Below are positions 16,912 to 25,955 of a stretch of DNA of 64,000 nt, piece after piece; the stretch's first letter is position 1, and the number at the start of each line of letters is the position of its first letter. The stretch comes from an uncultured Eubacterium sp. (GTDB taxonomy: Bacteria > Bacillota > Clostridia > Lachnospirales > Lachnospiraceae), in assembly GCA_910584595.1 (NCBI GenBank), contig CAJUBQ010000010.1:1-64000 (forward strand), written 5' to 3'. The translations under genes were made by a program, and so were the position numbers. The notes under the pieces were generated by a model that saw only the letters and a program-made list of their open reading frames with translations, was not told the origin of the DNA and made no database searches.

Positions 16912-19668
16912 CTAAAAATCCAGAATCACTTCATTTGGAACAGGATCATCTTCTGAAGGTATGTCAACCGCCGTTCCCGGTTCTTCCTCAGGATGATCTG
17001 TGCCAGGCTGCTCCCCCTGACTGTTATCCGGATTTTCACCTGGTTGTCCACCCGGATTCGTATCTGGATCTGGATCTGTATCCGGATCTTCACCTGCATC
17101 TGCATTTATGTCGTCGTCAGCTGTTGTATCCCCTTCAGAAGGATCCTGCTGTACGGTCGATTCGCTCGTATGCACAGTACAGGTATTCAAATTTCCTGTA
17201 TACAAATATGGTCCGTCTTCCGAATCCGGAGATCCCCCTATAATACGAACAGATGATGCATTCGATGCACCCGGACAATAAGGCCCCGCAAGCATACCGG
17301 ATACCCCACAGACACGCACAGATGCATGATGCACGCATAAGTCTTCCGGCACCGTTCCTTCTGCAAAATATTCCGTCGTCACCATACTTCCACGCGGGTC
17401 GTGATTGCAGACGCCATCCTGTGCGGGCATTCCTGATTTTTTACAGACTTCTGCAGTAATAATTCCCGACGGCATTGCAAATTCTTTATATTCCAGTCCT
17501 TCATGAATCTGACTCATCACCGCCTTCCAAATTAACTTTGGATAAGAAGTTGTACTGCCTTTCTGCGGCGTATTGTCATCGAATCCTCCCCAGACGACAA
17601 GGCTGTAATAAGGTGAAAATCCTGCAAACAACGCGTCTTTATTTTTAGTCGTTGTCCCTGATTTGCCGGCAAGAGCCATTCCTTCAAAATTTGCCAGCTT
17701 CCCGGTGCCAATGGTAAGTACATCCTGCATGGCATTCGTCAAAAGCCATGCCGTTGTTTCTAAAAGCGCTTCCTTTTTCTTTGGCTGATTGTCAATAAGC
17801 ACATTCCCATCATGATCTATAATCTTTGTATATAAACGCGGCTTGATATAAGTCCCGCCATTTGCTATTGCCGCATATGCCGCTGTAAGCTCCAGATTTG
17901 TCACCCCGTGGGTAATGCCCCCTAATGCCAGCGCTTCATTACGGTCACGATCCGACAATGTAGTAAATCCAAAATGATCTGTCAGATATTCATAACCTTT
18001 ATCAATGCCTATATCCATCAGCGTCTTTACTGTAACAACATTAATCGACTGCGTAATAGCTTCTCGAACAGACGTAAAACCACCGTATTTTTTATTATAA
18101 TTTTTCAAAGGAGTGCCATTAGAATACGTAAAAGGCGCATCATCCTCTACGGATGCAAGCGTCATCTGCCCGGTATCCAATGCAGGAGCAAACGCTGCCA
18201 GCACTTTAAACGTAGAACCCGGCTGGCGTACCGAATCTGTTGCCCGGTTCAGCGTACGGTTGGCAATCTTTTCTCCCCTGCCGCCTACCAATGCCTTTAC
18301 TTCTCCTGTCTTTTGGTCAATCACAGTAAGAGCCGCCTGCGGCTGTATCGTATAAGTAACTGTCTGTCCGTTTTCCGGTACAATATCCCCTTCCTCCATA
18401 ATATCGACTTTATATCGTTCTACCGCTGCCAATGCTTCCTCTTCGGAAGCAAAGTTAATCGTATAAGATTTATCTGACGACTGATAATAAGCTAACATCG
18501 TCTGCTCATCATAATACTGAAACTCACCATCCGGTTTTTGTATGGTCAGCGTCATAGAAAAAGACGTCTTCGGATTTGTCGGATAGTTTGCCATATTATT
18601 GACTTGCGCATCACAAATTGCCTGAATATCAGGATCTTGTGTAGAATAAATCGTAAGCCCGGCATTATACAGCCTTTTATACGCTTCTGTCTGAGAACAG
18701 CCTAACACTTCCATCAGATCTGCAATCACCTGTTCTGTCAGAGCATCATCAAAATAAGAATGCACACTGGACTTGTCCAGCTGCTTGGCATTCACTTTCT
18801 GGATACGGCTATAAACGGGATCTGCCATTGCTTCATCATACTGAAGCTGTGAGATCATCCCCTGTTTTTGCATATCATCCAGCACCTTTTTTCTCCGCTT
18901 TCCGTTATCCTCCGGATGCGATATCGGGTTATAACCACTTGGGTTTTTTGTAATCCCTGCGATCACCGCACATTCTGACAGCGTAAGCTCTGAAACATCT
19001 TTTCCAAAATATCGTTTGGACGCAGACTGCACACCTAATGTATTTTGTCCCAGATTCACCGTATTCAGATAATTTTCCAAAATCCAGTCTTTGGACTCCT
19101 CCTTTTCCAGCTGCAGCGCTAAATACTGTTCCTGTATTTTACGTTTAAAACGGTCAGCCTGAGATTTTTCGGCCGTCCAGCTCGTAAACACATTGTTTTT
19201 CAATAACTGCTGTGTAATCGTACTTGCCCCTTCTCTGAAATGAAATCCTGCGGCAATCCCTTTGATGCCGGCGCGCACGATCCCTTTGATATCTATTCCA
19301 TTATGCTCGCGAAATCTGGAATCTTCTATTGCAATAAATGCATTCTGCAGATTTTTAGGAATCTCGTCAATCGTAACATAAACACGGTTGGAACCGGAAG
19401 CCACTAAAGTAGCCGTCGTATTTCCTTTCGAGTCCAGGATCGTTGATAAATACCCTGTCGGTGTCGCATCAATGTCCTTGATGCTTGGCGAAGCAGCAAG
19501 AATTCCCTGATAAGCGCCATATCCGGCGCCCCCGATGCAGACTGCCAGCGCAAAAATGCATACTAATACAAGCTCATACAGCAAAGTTGTGCATTTTCTT
19601 CCGATCTTTCCTTTTTTTGCTATAATTTCCCTCCGTTTGCGGCGCGTTCCCTCTCTACTGAAATCCAT
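16912..19668 (-). CDS. Class A penicillin-binding protein (PBP1A-type)
   Basis: 918 aa. A cytoplasmic basic tail and one membrane helix (residues about 28-55) precede the GT51 glycosyltransferase (Glu115 in IEDSRFREHNGID; ASTITQQLLKN) and the transpeptidase (SxxK at about 485 in RQPGSTFKVLA; SIN in TQSINVVTVK; KSGTT in LAGKSGTTTKN). A cysteine-containing region and a repetitive Asp/Pro/Glu/Gly-rich C-terminal tail end it. It polymerises and cross-links peptidoglycan at the outer membrane face. AGGAGG site; single gene with its own promoter. Confidence 0.95.
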   Translation of the reverse strand: MDFSREGTRRKRREIIAKKGKIGRKCTTLLYELVLVCIFALAVCIGGAGYGAYQGILAASPSIKDIDATPTGYLSTILDSKGNTTATLVASGSNRVYVTIDEIPKNLQNAFIAIEDSRFREHNGIDIKGIVRAGIKGIAAGFHFREGASTITQQLLKNNVFTSWTAEKSQADRFKRKIQEQYLALQLEKEESKDWILENYLNTVNLGQNTLGVQSASKRYFGKDVSELTLSECAVIAGITKNPSGYNPISHPEDNGKRRKKVLDDMQKQGMISQLQYDEAMADPVYSRIQKVNAKQLDKSSVHSYFDDALTEQVIADLMEVLGCSQTEAYKRLYNAGLTIYSTQDPDIQAICDAQVNNMANYPTNPKTSFSMTLTIQKPDGEFQYYDEQTMLAYYQSSDKSYTINFASEEEALAAVERYKVDIMEEGDIVPENGQTVTYTIQPQAALTVIDQKTGEVKALVGGRGEKIANRTLNRATDSVRQPGSTFKVLAAFAPALDTGQMTLASVEDDAPFTYSNGTPLKNYNKKYGGFTSVREAITQSINVVTVKTLMDIGIDKGYEYLTDHFGFTTLSDRDRNEALALGGITHGVTNLELTAAYAAIANGGTYIKPRLYTKIIDHDGNVLIDNQPKKKEALLETTAWLLTNAMQDVLTIGTGKLANFEGMALAGKSGTTTKNKDALFAGFSPYYSLVVWGGFDDNTPQKGSTTSYPKLIWKAVMSQIHEGLEYKEFAMPSGIITAEVCKKSGMPAQDGVCNHDPRGSMVTTEYFAEGTVPEDLCVHHASVRVCGVSGMLAGPYCPGASNASSVRIIGGSPDSEDGPYLYTGNLNTCTVHTSESTVQQDPSEGDTTADDDINADAGEDPDTDPDPDTNPGGQPGENPDNSQGEQPGTDHPEEEPGTAVDIPSEDDPVPNEVILDF

Positions 19669-19699
19669 GAAAAGCCTCCTGTACCAACGTCATACCTGT

Positions 19700-19728
19700 A
19701 TTATAACAAACTCCCCGGAAATTGTAAA
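19700..19728 (-). promoter_or_regulatory. Promoter of the penicillin-binding protein gene
   Basis: On the minus strand TTTACA (19723-19728) and TATAAT (19700-19705), spacer 17. Confidence 0.8.
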
Positions 19729-19777
19729 ATAAAACATGGTTCCAAAACATCAGCAAAATGATAAGCCGTCCTGTATC

Positions 19778-20893
19778 TTATTTTTCCGCTTTCATTTTAT
19801 CCCGTTTCCTTTTGATGATCGTATATACCGGATGCCGCAGTCCTTCCCGGCTCTTTTCCAGCCATTCCACACGGCTTTTCAAATCCCGGTTTTCCTGTGC
19901 AAGCTGCATACAGCACGCCCCGACAAAGCGAATCAGATCATCCTGCATCTGCGGATTATGCTTTTCCCATTTCGGCACGTCTTTCCATGACATGTCAAAT
20001 AACTCTTCTCCATTGAAATATTCTTCTGATACTTCTCTGTTTTCCTCCTCATATTGTTTCATAAATGTCTCTGCTTCTGCTTTCGAAAACATCTCACACG
20101 GGTAATATTCCCCTGAAAGATCGGCATAAGATAACAGCGCCTGTCTGAAAAAACTATGAAAAGCGGGATTCATCCCCGGCATTCCATTGAGCACCCGCTG
20201 AATCTCATGCGTATTGCCTGCCAATCTCGTATTTCTCGCAGCCTGCTCGATGTGATATTCTTCTGTCAGTTCCAGTCCGACCGCGTGTAAAAAATCCGAA
20301 TATATGGCGCCTCCCACAAATCGTTTTGGCTCAAAGCGTCTGACGATCAGATTTTTCTTTCCAAAAAAGGCTGCTAATTTTTTTAAATGCGACGCATATT
20401 TCATTTTATTGATGCTGACCAAATCATCGACATAATCCTGCCATGGCGTCGCCGCATCCTTCCCGATGCCGCTTTTTACCATCTGGTTCCATCCGGAAAC
20501 CAGATACATATCCTGCCTTCTTAAATAGACAATGACTTTGATCCTAAAGCCTCCTTCTTTTGCCTCTGCCTTTAACGCCCGCCACATCGTAATCCTCTGT
20601 TCATAATTTGCAGACCAGATTCCTTCATCTGAAACGATAATATTATCAAATGTCTGAAACAGCTCATGAATTCTGTCCATCCCTTCTCTGAATCTGCCTT
20701 CCTGTGTGACCTGCGCCTCTTCCAATAAAAAACGGGCATTCCTGCGTTCTGAAACGTCCGGATAACGATATGGGAACAATGGATAACAATATCCCTTCTG
20801 ATTCAATATTTCCTGATTTTCAATCAGAAAGCTCTGAATAGCTGTTGTTCCTGTTTTGGTCGTGCCGACATGTGCATAAAGTGTTTTTTTCAT
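19778..20893 (-). CDS. Sulfotransferase-like protein
   Basis: 371 aa. The N-terminus reads LYAHVGTTKTGTTAIQSFL, the 5'-phosphosulfate-binding loop of PAPS-dependent sulfotransferases. KVIVYLRRQDMYLVSGWNQ near residue 120 fits the 3'-phosphate-binding strand and helix. The C-terminus is a Lys/Arg-rich coiled coil with no signal peptide. The APS kinase gene lies 64 bases upstream and would supply PAPS, which strongly supports a sulfation role. Acceptor unknown; a surface polysaccharide is the likeliest given the acyltransferase in the same operon. Confidence 0.75.
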   Translation of the reverse strand: MKKTLYAHVGTTKTGTTAIQSFLIENQEILNQKGYCYPLFPYRYPDVSERRNARFLLEEAQVTQEGRFREGMDRIHELFQTFDNIIVSDEGIWSANYEQRITMWRALKAEAKEGGFRIKVIVYLRRQDMYLVSGWNQMVKSGIGKDAATPWQDYVDDLVSINKMKYASHLKKLAAFFGKKNLIVRRFEPKRFVGGAIYSDFLHAVGLELTEEYHIEQAARNTRLAGNTHEIQRVLNGMPGMNPAFHSFFRQALLSYADLSGEYYPCEMFSKAEAETFMKQYEEENREVSEEYFNGEELFDMSWKDVPKWEKHNPQMQDDLIRFVGACCMQLAQENRDLKSRVEWLEKSREGLRHPVYTIIKRKRDKMKAEK

Positions 20894-20957
20894 TCCGCGC
20901 TCCTCTCATTCCACCATTTTCTCAACTGATGTTTTTTATGATCTGTCATCTCACATC

Positions 20958-21575
20958 TTAAATCCCGTATTTCTCAAGTTCCGACAGCAATATATTCACA
21001 CTGTCTGCAATCTGCGCTTTGCTTGTATCAACAGTAACCTCCGGATGCTGCGGCGGTTCATATTCACTCGTAACTCCGGTAAACTCTGCGATCTGACCTT
21101 TTCTTGCCGCCTGATACAGCCCCTTCACATCACGTCTTTCGCACTCTTCCAATGGAGTGCTCACATATACTTCTATAAATGCATCTCCAATAATCTTTCG
21201 CGCCGCAAGTCGGTCTTCCCGGTACGGTGAAATAAACGATGTTAATACAATCAATCCCGCATCATTCATTAGCTTTGCCGTCTCTGCAATTCGCCGGATG
21301 TTTTCCACCCGGTCCTCTTTGGAAAATCCAAGATCTTTATTCAGCCCAAAACGCACATTATCGCCATCTAACAGCATCGTATGTCTGCCCTTTTCCACAA
21401 GTTTTTGTTCCAGTGCATTTGCAAGTGTAGATTTTCCCGAACCTGACAATCCGGTCAGCCAAATGACTGCTGCCTTCTGCCCTAACAGCTTTTCACGGTA
21501 CTCTCTTGTAATATCCATCGTATGCCACGTAATCTGACGTTCATCACCCGCTATGTCTTTTCTGTTCGTATCCAT
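20958..21575 (-). CDS. cysC: Adenylyl-sulfate kinase
   Basis: 205 aa. It phosphorylates adenosine 5'-phosphosulfate to PAPS. P-loop in WLTGLSGSGKSTLANAL at about 42-50; DGDNVRFGLNKDLGF, the LTSFISPYREDR segment, and EVYVSTPLEECERRDVKGLY are all family signatures. The normal partner, sulfate adenylyltransferase, is not in the window. It lies between the sensor kinase gene (38-base gap) and the sulfotransferase gene, as expected for a dedicated PAPS supply rather than assimilation. Confidence 0.92.
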   Translation of the reverse strand: MDTNRKDIAGDERQITWHTMDITREYREKLLGQKAAVIWLTGLSGSGKSTLANALEQKLVEKGRHTMLLDGDNVRFGLNKDLGFSKEDRVENIRRIAETAKLMNDAGLIVLTSFISPYREDRLAARKIIGDAFIEVYVSTPLEECERRDVKGLYQAARKGQIAEFTGVTSEYEPPQHPEVTVDTSKAQIADSVNILLSELEKYGI

Positions 21576-21613
21576 GTGTATCCTTCTCCTTTTTCATCTA
21601 TCAATAAAATATA

Positions 21614-22903
21614 TTATTCGATATTCGGCAGCAATAATGTAAACGTACTTCCTGCGCCTTCCTTGCTCTCTGCAAGTATCGTACCGCCATGTTTTTGTGC
21701 AATTTTCATTGTCAGCGGAAGGCCGAGACCAAACCCCTTAGAATTTCTGGACTTATCAGCTTTATAAAAACGTTTAAAAATATGCGGCAAATCTTCTTCA
21801 CTGATTCCCGCCCCATAGTCTTTCACCGATACAAACACCTTATTTTCCCGGATCCCCGTCTCCACTTCGATCAAACTGTCTTCCTGCGAATATCTGACCG
21901 CATTTGTAATTAAATTCTGTATGGCAATCATAACAAGGCTGATGTCCCCAACTGTGTGCGCCTGCTGCAACCTGAGCTTTATATTCAGGCGGTCTCCTGA
22001 TTTTTGCTGCAAATCTTCACATACAGACTGAACCAGCTCCGGAAGGTCTACGTATTCTTGTTCAATTTGTCTGCGGTCATGGTCCAATCTGGATAATTCC
22101 AACAGCCTGGAAATAATTGCACTCATTTTTAATGACTGGCGCTCTATCACTTCAAATGCTTCCTGATAATCTTCCTCGCTCACTTTTTTTCCATGCACAT
22201 ACTGGCACTGAGCCGTCATCACCGCAATCGGTGTACGCAGTTCATGTGCGACATCCGACGTAAATTGTTCCTGCTGGCAAAACGTCTCCTCTAAACGATC
22301 GAGCATACGGTTATTTGCCTGTGTCAACACCGCAAGTTCATAAAACTTCCCTTCGTATTCCATCCGCTCAGACATATTCATATTTTTCCCGATCGTTTCC
22401 GCAGACCGGCACATCTCCTTTAACGACCCGGAAATACGCCTGGATAAAAGTATTCCGCATAAAATAACGGTTCCCGCTATAACCAAAAGACTAAAATATG
22501 CAAGATATTCCAATGTCTGATATCTGCTGTAAGCATCTGATTTCCGTACCACCGCACGCAGATAAACCCGATTTCCGTTTCCCAGACGTTTACGCATATC
22601 CCGAATATAATAACTTTCCCAGCCTTCCGATACACACCGCAGCCTTTTCAGACTTACTTTTATATCCTGCGGGCATCCCTGCGGATATTCCCCTGTAACA
22701 ACCTCTCTGTTTTTATTTAAAACAAGAAAATAAATATCCCCTTCTTTTTGAATAAAATTTTCTTTCAGCATCAGTTCTCCGGCTGTTCCTGTTGTAATTT
22801 CTTTCAAATTTTTAAATGCTTCCCGTTCCAGACTTTGACGAATATCATATTCCACTGCGGCATTCGCCAGAATCCGTACAAAAATAAGCATCGCAGCAGC
22901 CAT
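21614..22903 (-). CDS. Sensor histidine kinase, start unclear
   Basis: 429 aa from the first ATG. A sensor domain (about 15-125), a second membrane helix near 130-150, HAMP, HisKA (H-box SDVAHELRTPIAVM), and HATPase (QNLITNAVRYS, GAGISEEDLPHIFKRF, GFGLGLPLTMKIA). The frame is open about 23 codons above that ATG, and those codons encode the missing first half of the membrane helix (SIGRHILQLLIAALAL). No ATG, GTG or TTG lies there. Translation may begin at a rare codon, or an indel hides the start. Partner of the regulator at 22960-23634. Confidence 0.88.
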   Translation of the reverse strand: MAAAMLIFVRILANAAVEYDIRQSLEREAFKNLKEITTGTAGELMLKENFIQKEGDIYFLVLNKNREVVTGEYPQGCPQDIKVSLKRLRCVSEGWESYYIRDMRKRLGNGNRVYLRAVVRKSDAYSRYQTLEYLAYFSLLVIAGTVILCGILLSRRISGSLKEMCRSAETIGKNMNMSERMEYEGKFYELAVLTQANNRMLDRLEETFCQQEQFTSDVAHELRTPIAVMTAQCQYVHGKKVSEEDYQEAFEVIERQSLKMSAIISRLLELSRLDHDRRQIEQEYVDLPELVQSVCEDLQQKSGDRLNIKLRLQQAHTVGDISLVMIAIQNLITNAVRYSQEDSLIEVETGIRENKVFVSVKDYGAGISEEDLPHIFKRFYKADKSRNSKGFGLGLPLTMKIAQKHGGTILAESKEGAGSTFTLLLPNIE

Positions 22904-22959
22904 AAGCGCCAGCGCCGCAATTAAAAGCTGAAGAATATGACGGCCAATCGATACTTGTT

Positions 22960-23634
22960 TTACTCGTCTGCCCTTAATACATATCCCACCCCTCTGATTG
23001 TCTGTATCAGCTTCACTTCATACGGATCATCAATCTTTTTTCGCAAATAGCGGATATATACATCAATCACATTCGAATAACTGTCATGTTCCATATCCCA
23101 GATGTTTGCTTCAATCTGTTCTCTGGACACAACAATATTTTGATTGCGGATCAGATACAGCAATACGGAAAACTCCTTTGGCGACAAATTAATAACCGTA
23201 TCTCCCCTTCTTACCATATGCTCGTTACAATCTACAGATAAATCTGCACATCGGTAAATATTTTCATGAACGCCCGCTTTCTTGCGGGTCATCGCACGCA
23301 CTCTGGCAGAAAGCTCCTGAAAAGCAAACGGCTTAACCATATAATCATCGGCGCCAATATCCAACCCCTCCACAATATCATCAATATGGCTGCGGGCAGA
23401 TAAAAACAAAACCGGTGTCTGAATTCCATGGCTGCGGGCTTTTTTGAGCACTTCAAATCCGTTCATTTTGGGCAGCATCACATCTAACACAGCTCCGTCA
23501 TACTCCTCCATGGTCAGATAATCATATGCACTGTCTCCGTCATAGCACACATCTACCAGATATCCTTCTGCTTCCAGTTCTTTCTTTATAATACGATTCA
23601 TATCCTTTTCATCTTCCACTACCAGTATCTTCAT
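22960..23634 (-). CDS. OmpR-family response regulator
   Basis: 224 aa from the ATG at 23634 (AGAGG upstream; the frame also allows a TTG at 23652). Receiver domain with ILVVEDEKD, phospho-Asp in GAVLDVMLPKMNG, and DDYMVKPF; C-terminal winged helix ending in VIDVYIRYLRKKIDDPYEV...IQTIRGVGYVL. It is the cognate of the downstream kinase. The preceding acyltransferase gene ends about 20 bases upstream, so regulator, kinase and glycan-modifying genes are likely one transcript. Confidence 0.93.
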   Translation of the reverse strand: MKILVVEDEKDMNRIIKKELEAEGYLVDVCYDGDSAYDYLTMEEYDGAVLDVMLPKMNGFEVLKKARSHGIQTPVLFLSARSHIDDIVEGLDIGADDYMVKPFAFQELSARVRAMTRKKAGVHENIYRCADLSVDCNEHMVRRGDTVINLSPKEFSVLLYLIRNQNIVVSREQIEANIWDMEHDSYSNVIDVYIRYLRKKIDDPYEVKLIQTIRGVGYVLRADE

Positions 23635-23654
23635 ATAGTATTTCCTCTGCAAAG

Positions 23655-24755
23655 TTATTTATTCTCAGTTTCCAGCAGCAGCTTACGGCACTGGCTGAAA
23701 AATGCCGGCGCCATCTTGCGCATCCCTTCTGCAGTCAGATAAATAACGACGGTCGTTATAGCAAAAGCAAGTACATATTTGGGATACAGCTGCGCATACG
23801 TCTGTCCCGGGTACATTCTGACAAGTGCATGGCTCCAATAATTATGTGACAGATACACCGGAAAACTGATTTTTCCAAAAAAGTATACCAGTGGATGATT
23901 AAAAAACGATGAAAGCAGGCTGTGTCCGCTGAACGTTACAACGACTCCAACCGCAAATAGCAGCAGCATTACAAAATCCATCTGTGATCCTTTATGCTGA
24001 TAAGACCACAAAATAACACCCAAATAACATCCCAGCTCCAATATGGTCAACAACAGCTTTCCCAGCCTGGAATATGGCACATGTATGATTTTTTGACAGA
24101 TCCCCCAGCAGATCACACCCATACAAAGCTCTCCGACGGCACGCAAAAACCCTTTGTAGCAAAAGCCAAGCCAATCCGTAGGCCCGCGCAGATCACCTAC
24201 GTTTTTAGAAAGATAACCAAGTGCCGCGATCGCAAGAATCGGCGCCCATACGTTTAAAAATACATCTCTGTTTTTTAAAAACAATGGCACAAGCACGAGC
24301 ATTGCCAGCAGCATCGCAGAAATATACCACGCCGCCGGATTTGCTTTAAACCCTTCCAACCCGGATTCTCTCAAAAAGAACATGTCCCATACTCCGGTCA
24401 TCAAATCTTTCACAAGCGACGACAAAGAAACATTCTTTCTGGCAATATGCTGGACAACAAATCCAATTCCCCAGGCGATAAAAATTTCCGGACAAAGCCC
24501 TTTGATCTTATGCAGCATGAACTTACGGCTGTCCCTGCCGACTTTAATATCAGCTTCCTCATAACGCGAAATGGATGCCGCCATAAGATATCCGGATACC
24601 AGAAAAAAGAACTCCACCGCAATAGCCGCGCCGACAAATGGAGTTGTTTTTATTTTCGTCAAATTCGATGAATGAAACTGGACGACCATAATTGAAAATA
24701 CAAATTTCCAGAAATCAATGGCTCCATTTCTTGTTTTTGTCTGTTTTTGTGTCAT
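23655..24755 (-). CDS. Acyltransferase family 3 membrane protein
   Basis: 366 aa, about ten membrane helices. The N-terminal RNGAIDFWKFVFSIMVVQFHSS carries the conserved His of the OafA/NodX-type acyltransferases; FFLVSGYLMA and the later SFPVYLSHNYWSHALV also fit. Such enzymes O-acetylate or otherwise acylate surface glycans. It is first in the operon with the two-component system, APS kinase and sulfotransferase. Confidence 0.85.
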   Translation of the reverse strand: MTQKQTKTRNGAIDFWKFVFSIMVVQFHSSNLTKIKTTPFVGAAIAVEFFFLVSGYLMAASISRYEEADIKVGRDSRKFMLHKIKGLCPEIFIAWGIGFVVQHIARKNVSLSSLVKDLMTGVWDMFFLRESGLEGFKANPAAWYISAMLLAMLVLVPLFLKNRDVFLNVWAPILAIAALGYLSKNVGDLRGPTDWLGFCYKGFLRAVGELCMGVICWGICQKIIHVPYSRLGKLLLTILELGCYLGVILWSYQHKGSQMDFVMLLLFAVGVVVTFSGHSLLSSFFNHPLVYFFGKISFPVYLSHNYWSHALVRMYPGQTYAQLYPKYVLAFAITTVVIYLTAEGMRKMAPAFFSQCRKLLLETENK

Positions 24756-24851
24756 GAATCTAATTCTCCTTCATATATTACATCATTAAAATGATTTGTC
24801 TGGTGGCATTATATCAAAAATATCTGTTTTTCGCAAGAATTGGCATAATAT

Positions 24852-24916
24852 AAAAAAACAGGATGCCGTCTGACATCCTGGCTCATACCAGTCCATCAAT
24901 CGCAGCATCCTGTTTC
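24852..24916 (-). terminator. Terminator after the HPr-like gene
   Basis: AAACAGGATGC (around 24858) pairs with GCATCCTGTTT (around 24904), with a T run on the minus strand. Confidence 0.65.
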
Positions 24917-24960
24917 TGACAGCAGCTTTATCAAGTTTTTTTACAAAGTATCTGAAGTTC

Positions 24961-25200
24961 TCACGCCGGACTTTCCGTATATAAGTAAGGTGTAATTTTT
25001 TCCATCACGGACGTATCGTCAGAATTACAACTTAATTTTTGCGGCTGAGTCAGATCAAGCGCAAATACTCCAAGCAAAGATTTTGCATCTACAATCCGTC
25101 TTCCTGATCCCATATCAAAGTTTACCTCTAATGTGCTTATCATGTTTACAAAACTCCTTACCTGCTCTGCATTGTGAAATTTAACAAATACCTGCTGCAT
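24961..25200 (-). CDS. HPr-family protein lacking the phosphorylatable histidine
   Basis: 79 aa, HPr length. The middle matches the HPr regulatory helix (RRIVDAKSLLGVFALDL, equivalent to the Ser46 region, here with a Ser). The active-site GIHARPA motif is replaced by HNAEQVRSF, so a normal phosphocarrier role is unlikely. It could be a Crh-like regulator or a diverged paralogue. It stands alone with its own terminator and a good binding site (AAAGGAG). Confidence 0.75.
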   Translation of the reverse strand: MQQVFVKFHNAEQVRSFVNMISTLEVNFDMGSGRRIVDAKSLLGVFALDLTQPQKLSCNSDDTSVMEKITPYLYTESPA

Positions 25201-25955
25201 AACATTACTCCTTTCTTTATATTTTTTATTTTATTTCATCAGGAAGTCATTTGTAACAGATCAGAATGCCTTTTCTTAAGCCTTACTGACCTGTTGCAAT
25301 ATTCCTGATTTCTTTTACTTTGAATATTCCCGATTATTTGCTTTTTATTCCTTCTTATTTATTCCTTCTGAATTTTTTTCTTCTTACTTATTTCGTGTCA
25401 TTTTTTTCTTGTTATTCTTTCTTGTTATTTTTTTCTTATTATTTTTTTATTTTTCCTTCTTATCATCTGATAATTTGTCTGTTTTCTGTCTGTTTTAACA
25501 CTGTGTTATCGATTTCATTTACGATAAAATCATATCCTAAAGTTTCCTGTTTGTGAATTGGCATTTCTTCTAATATTTTGCAAAATTTTTTGTAAAATAT
25601 GATGAAATCCATTTCACGCAAAACGGTAAAAAAAAATAAAATCAGCCATTTTTATTATTAAATATGCTTAATTTTATTTTATTTTTGGCCAATTTTTTTA
25701 GATATTATTATAAAAATCACTTGCTTTATTTTTAAATATCATATATAATAGGTACAATTTTATTGAAACTTCTTATGAAAATTCTATCATTCGCTATGAT
25801 AACGCAGTCAGATTTTTCGTTTCCTCCTGCAGCCACAGAAAGAAACGGATCGATATCTGATGCGTTTTCTATAAACTCCTAAATATTTTAAGTCCCTTTG
25901 GCAGCGGAATACAGCCAAGCCGCTGCCTGTTAAGGGAACCCGGGTTCTGGCTTAC
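25201..25955. other. 755-base AT-rich region without a gene
   Basis: Contains a strongly strand-biased T/C-rich tract (about 25310-25480) and A+T-rich sequence to 25790. Hairpins include CGCAGTCAGAT / ATCTGATGCG near 25804-25864 and a GC-rich one at 25893-25937. The only open frames are low-complexity Phe/Ser/Leu strings and are not believable genes. Confidence 0.7.
25893..25937 (-). terminator. GC-rich hairpin after the AI-2E-family gene
   Basis: TCCCTTTGGCAGCGG pairs with CCGCTGCCTGTTAAGGGA, 18 bases after the stop codon; the following minus-strand sequence is only moderately T-rich. Confidence 0.6.

Noticed and set aside
25320..25556. 78-codon Phe/Ser/Leu-rich frame
   Set aside because: It is a by-product of the T/C-rich tract, with no binding site or protein-like pattern.
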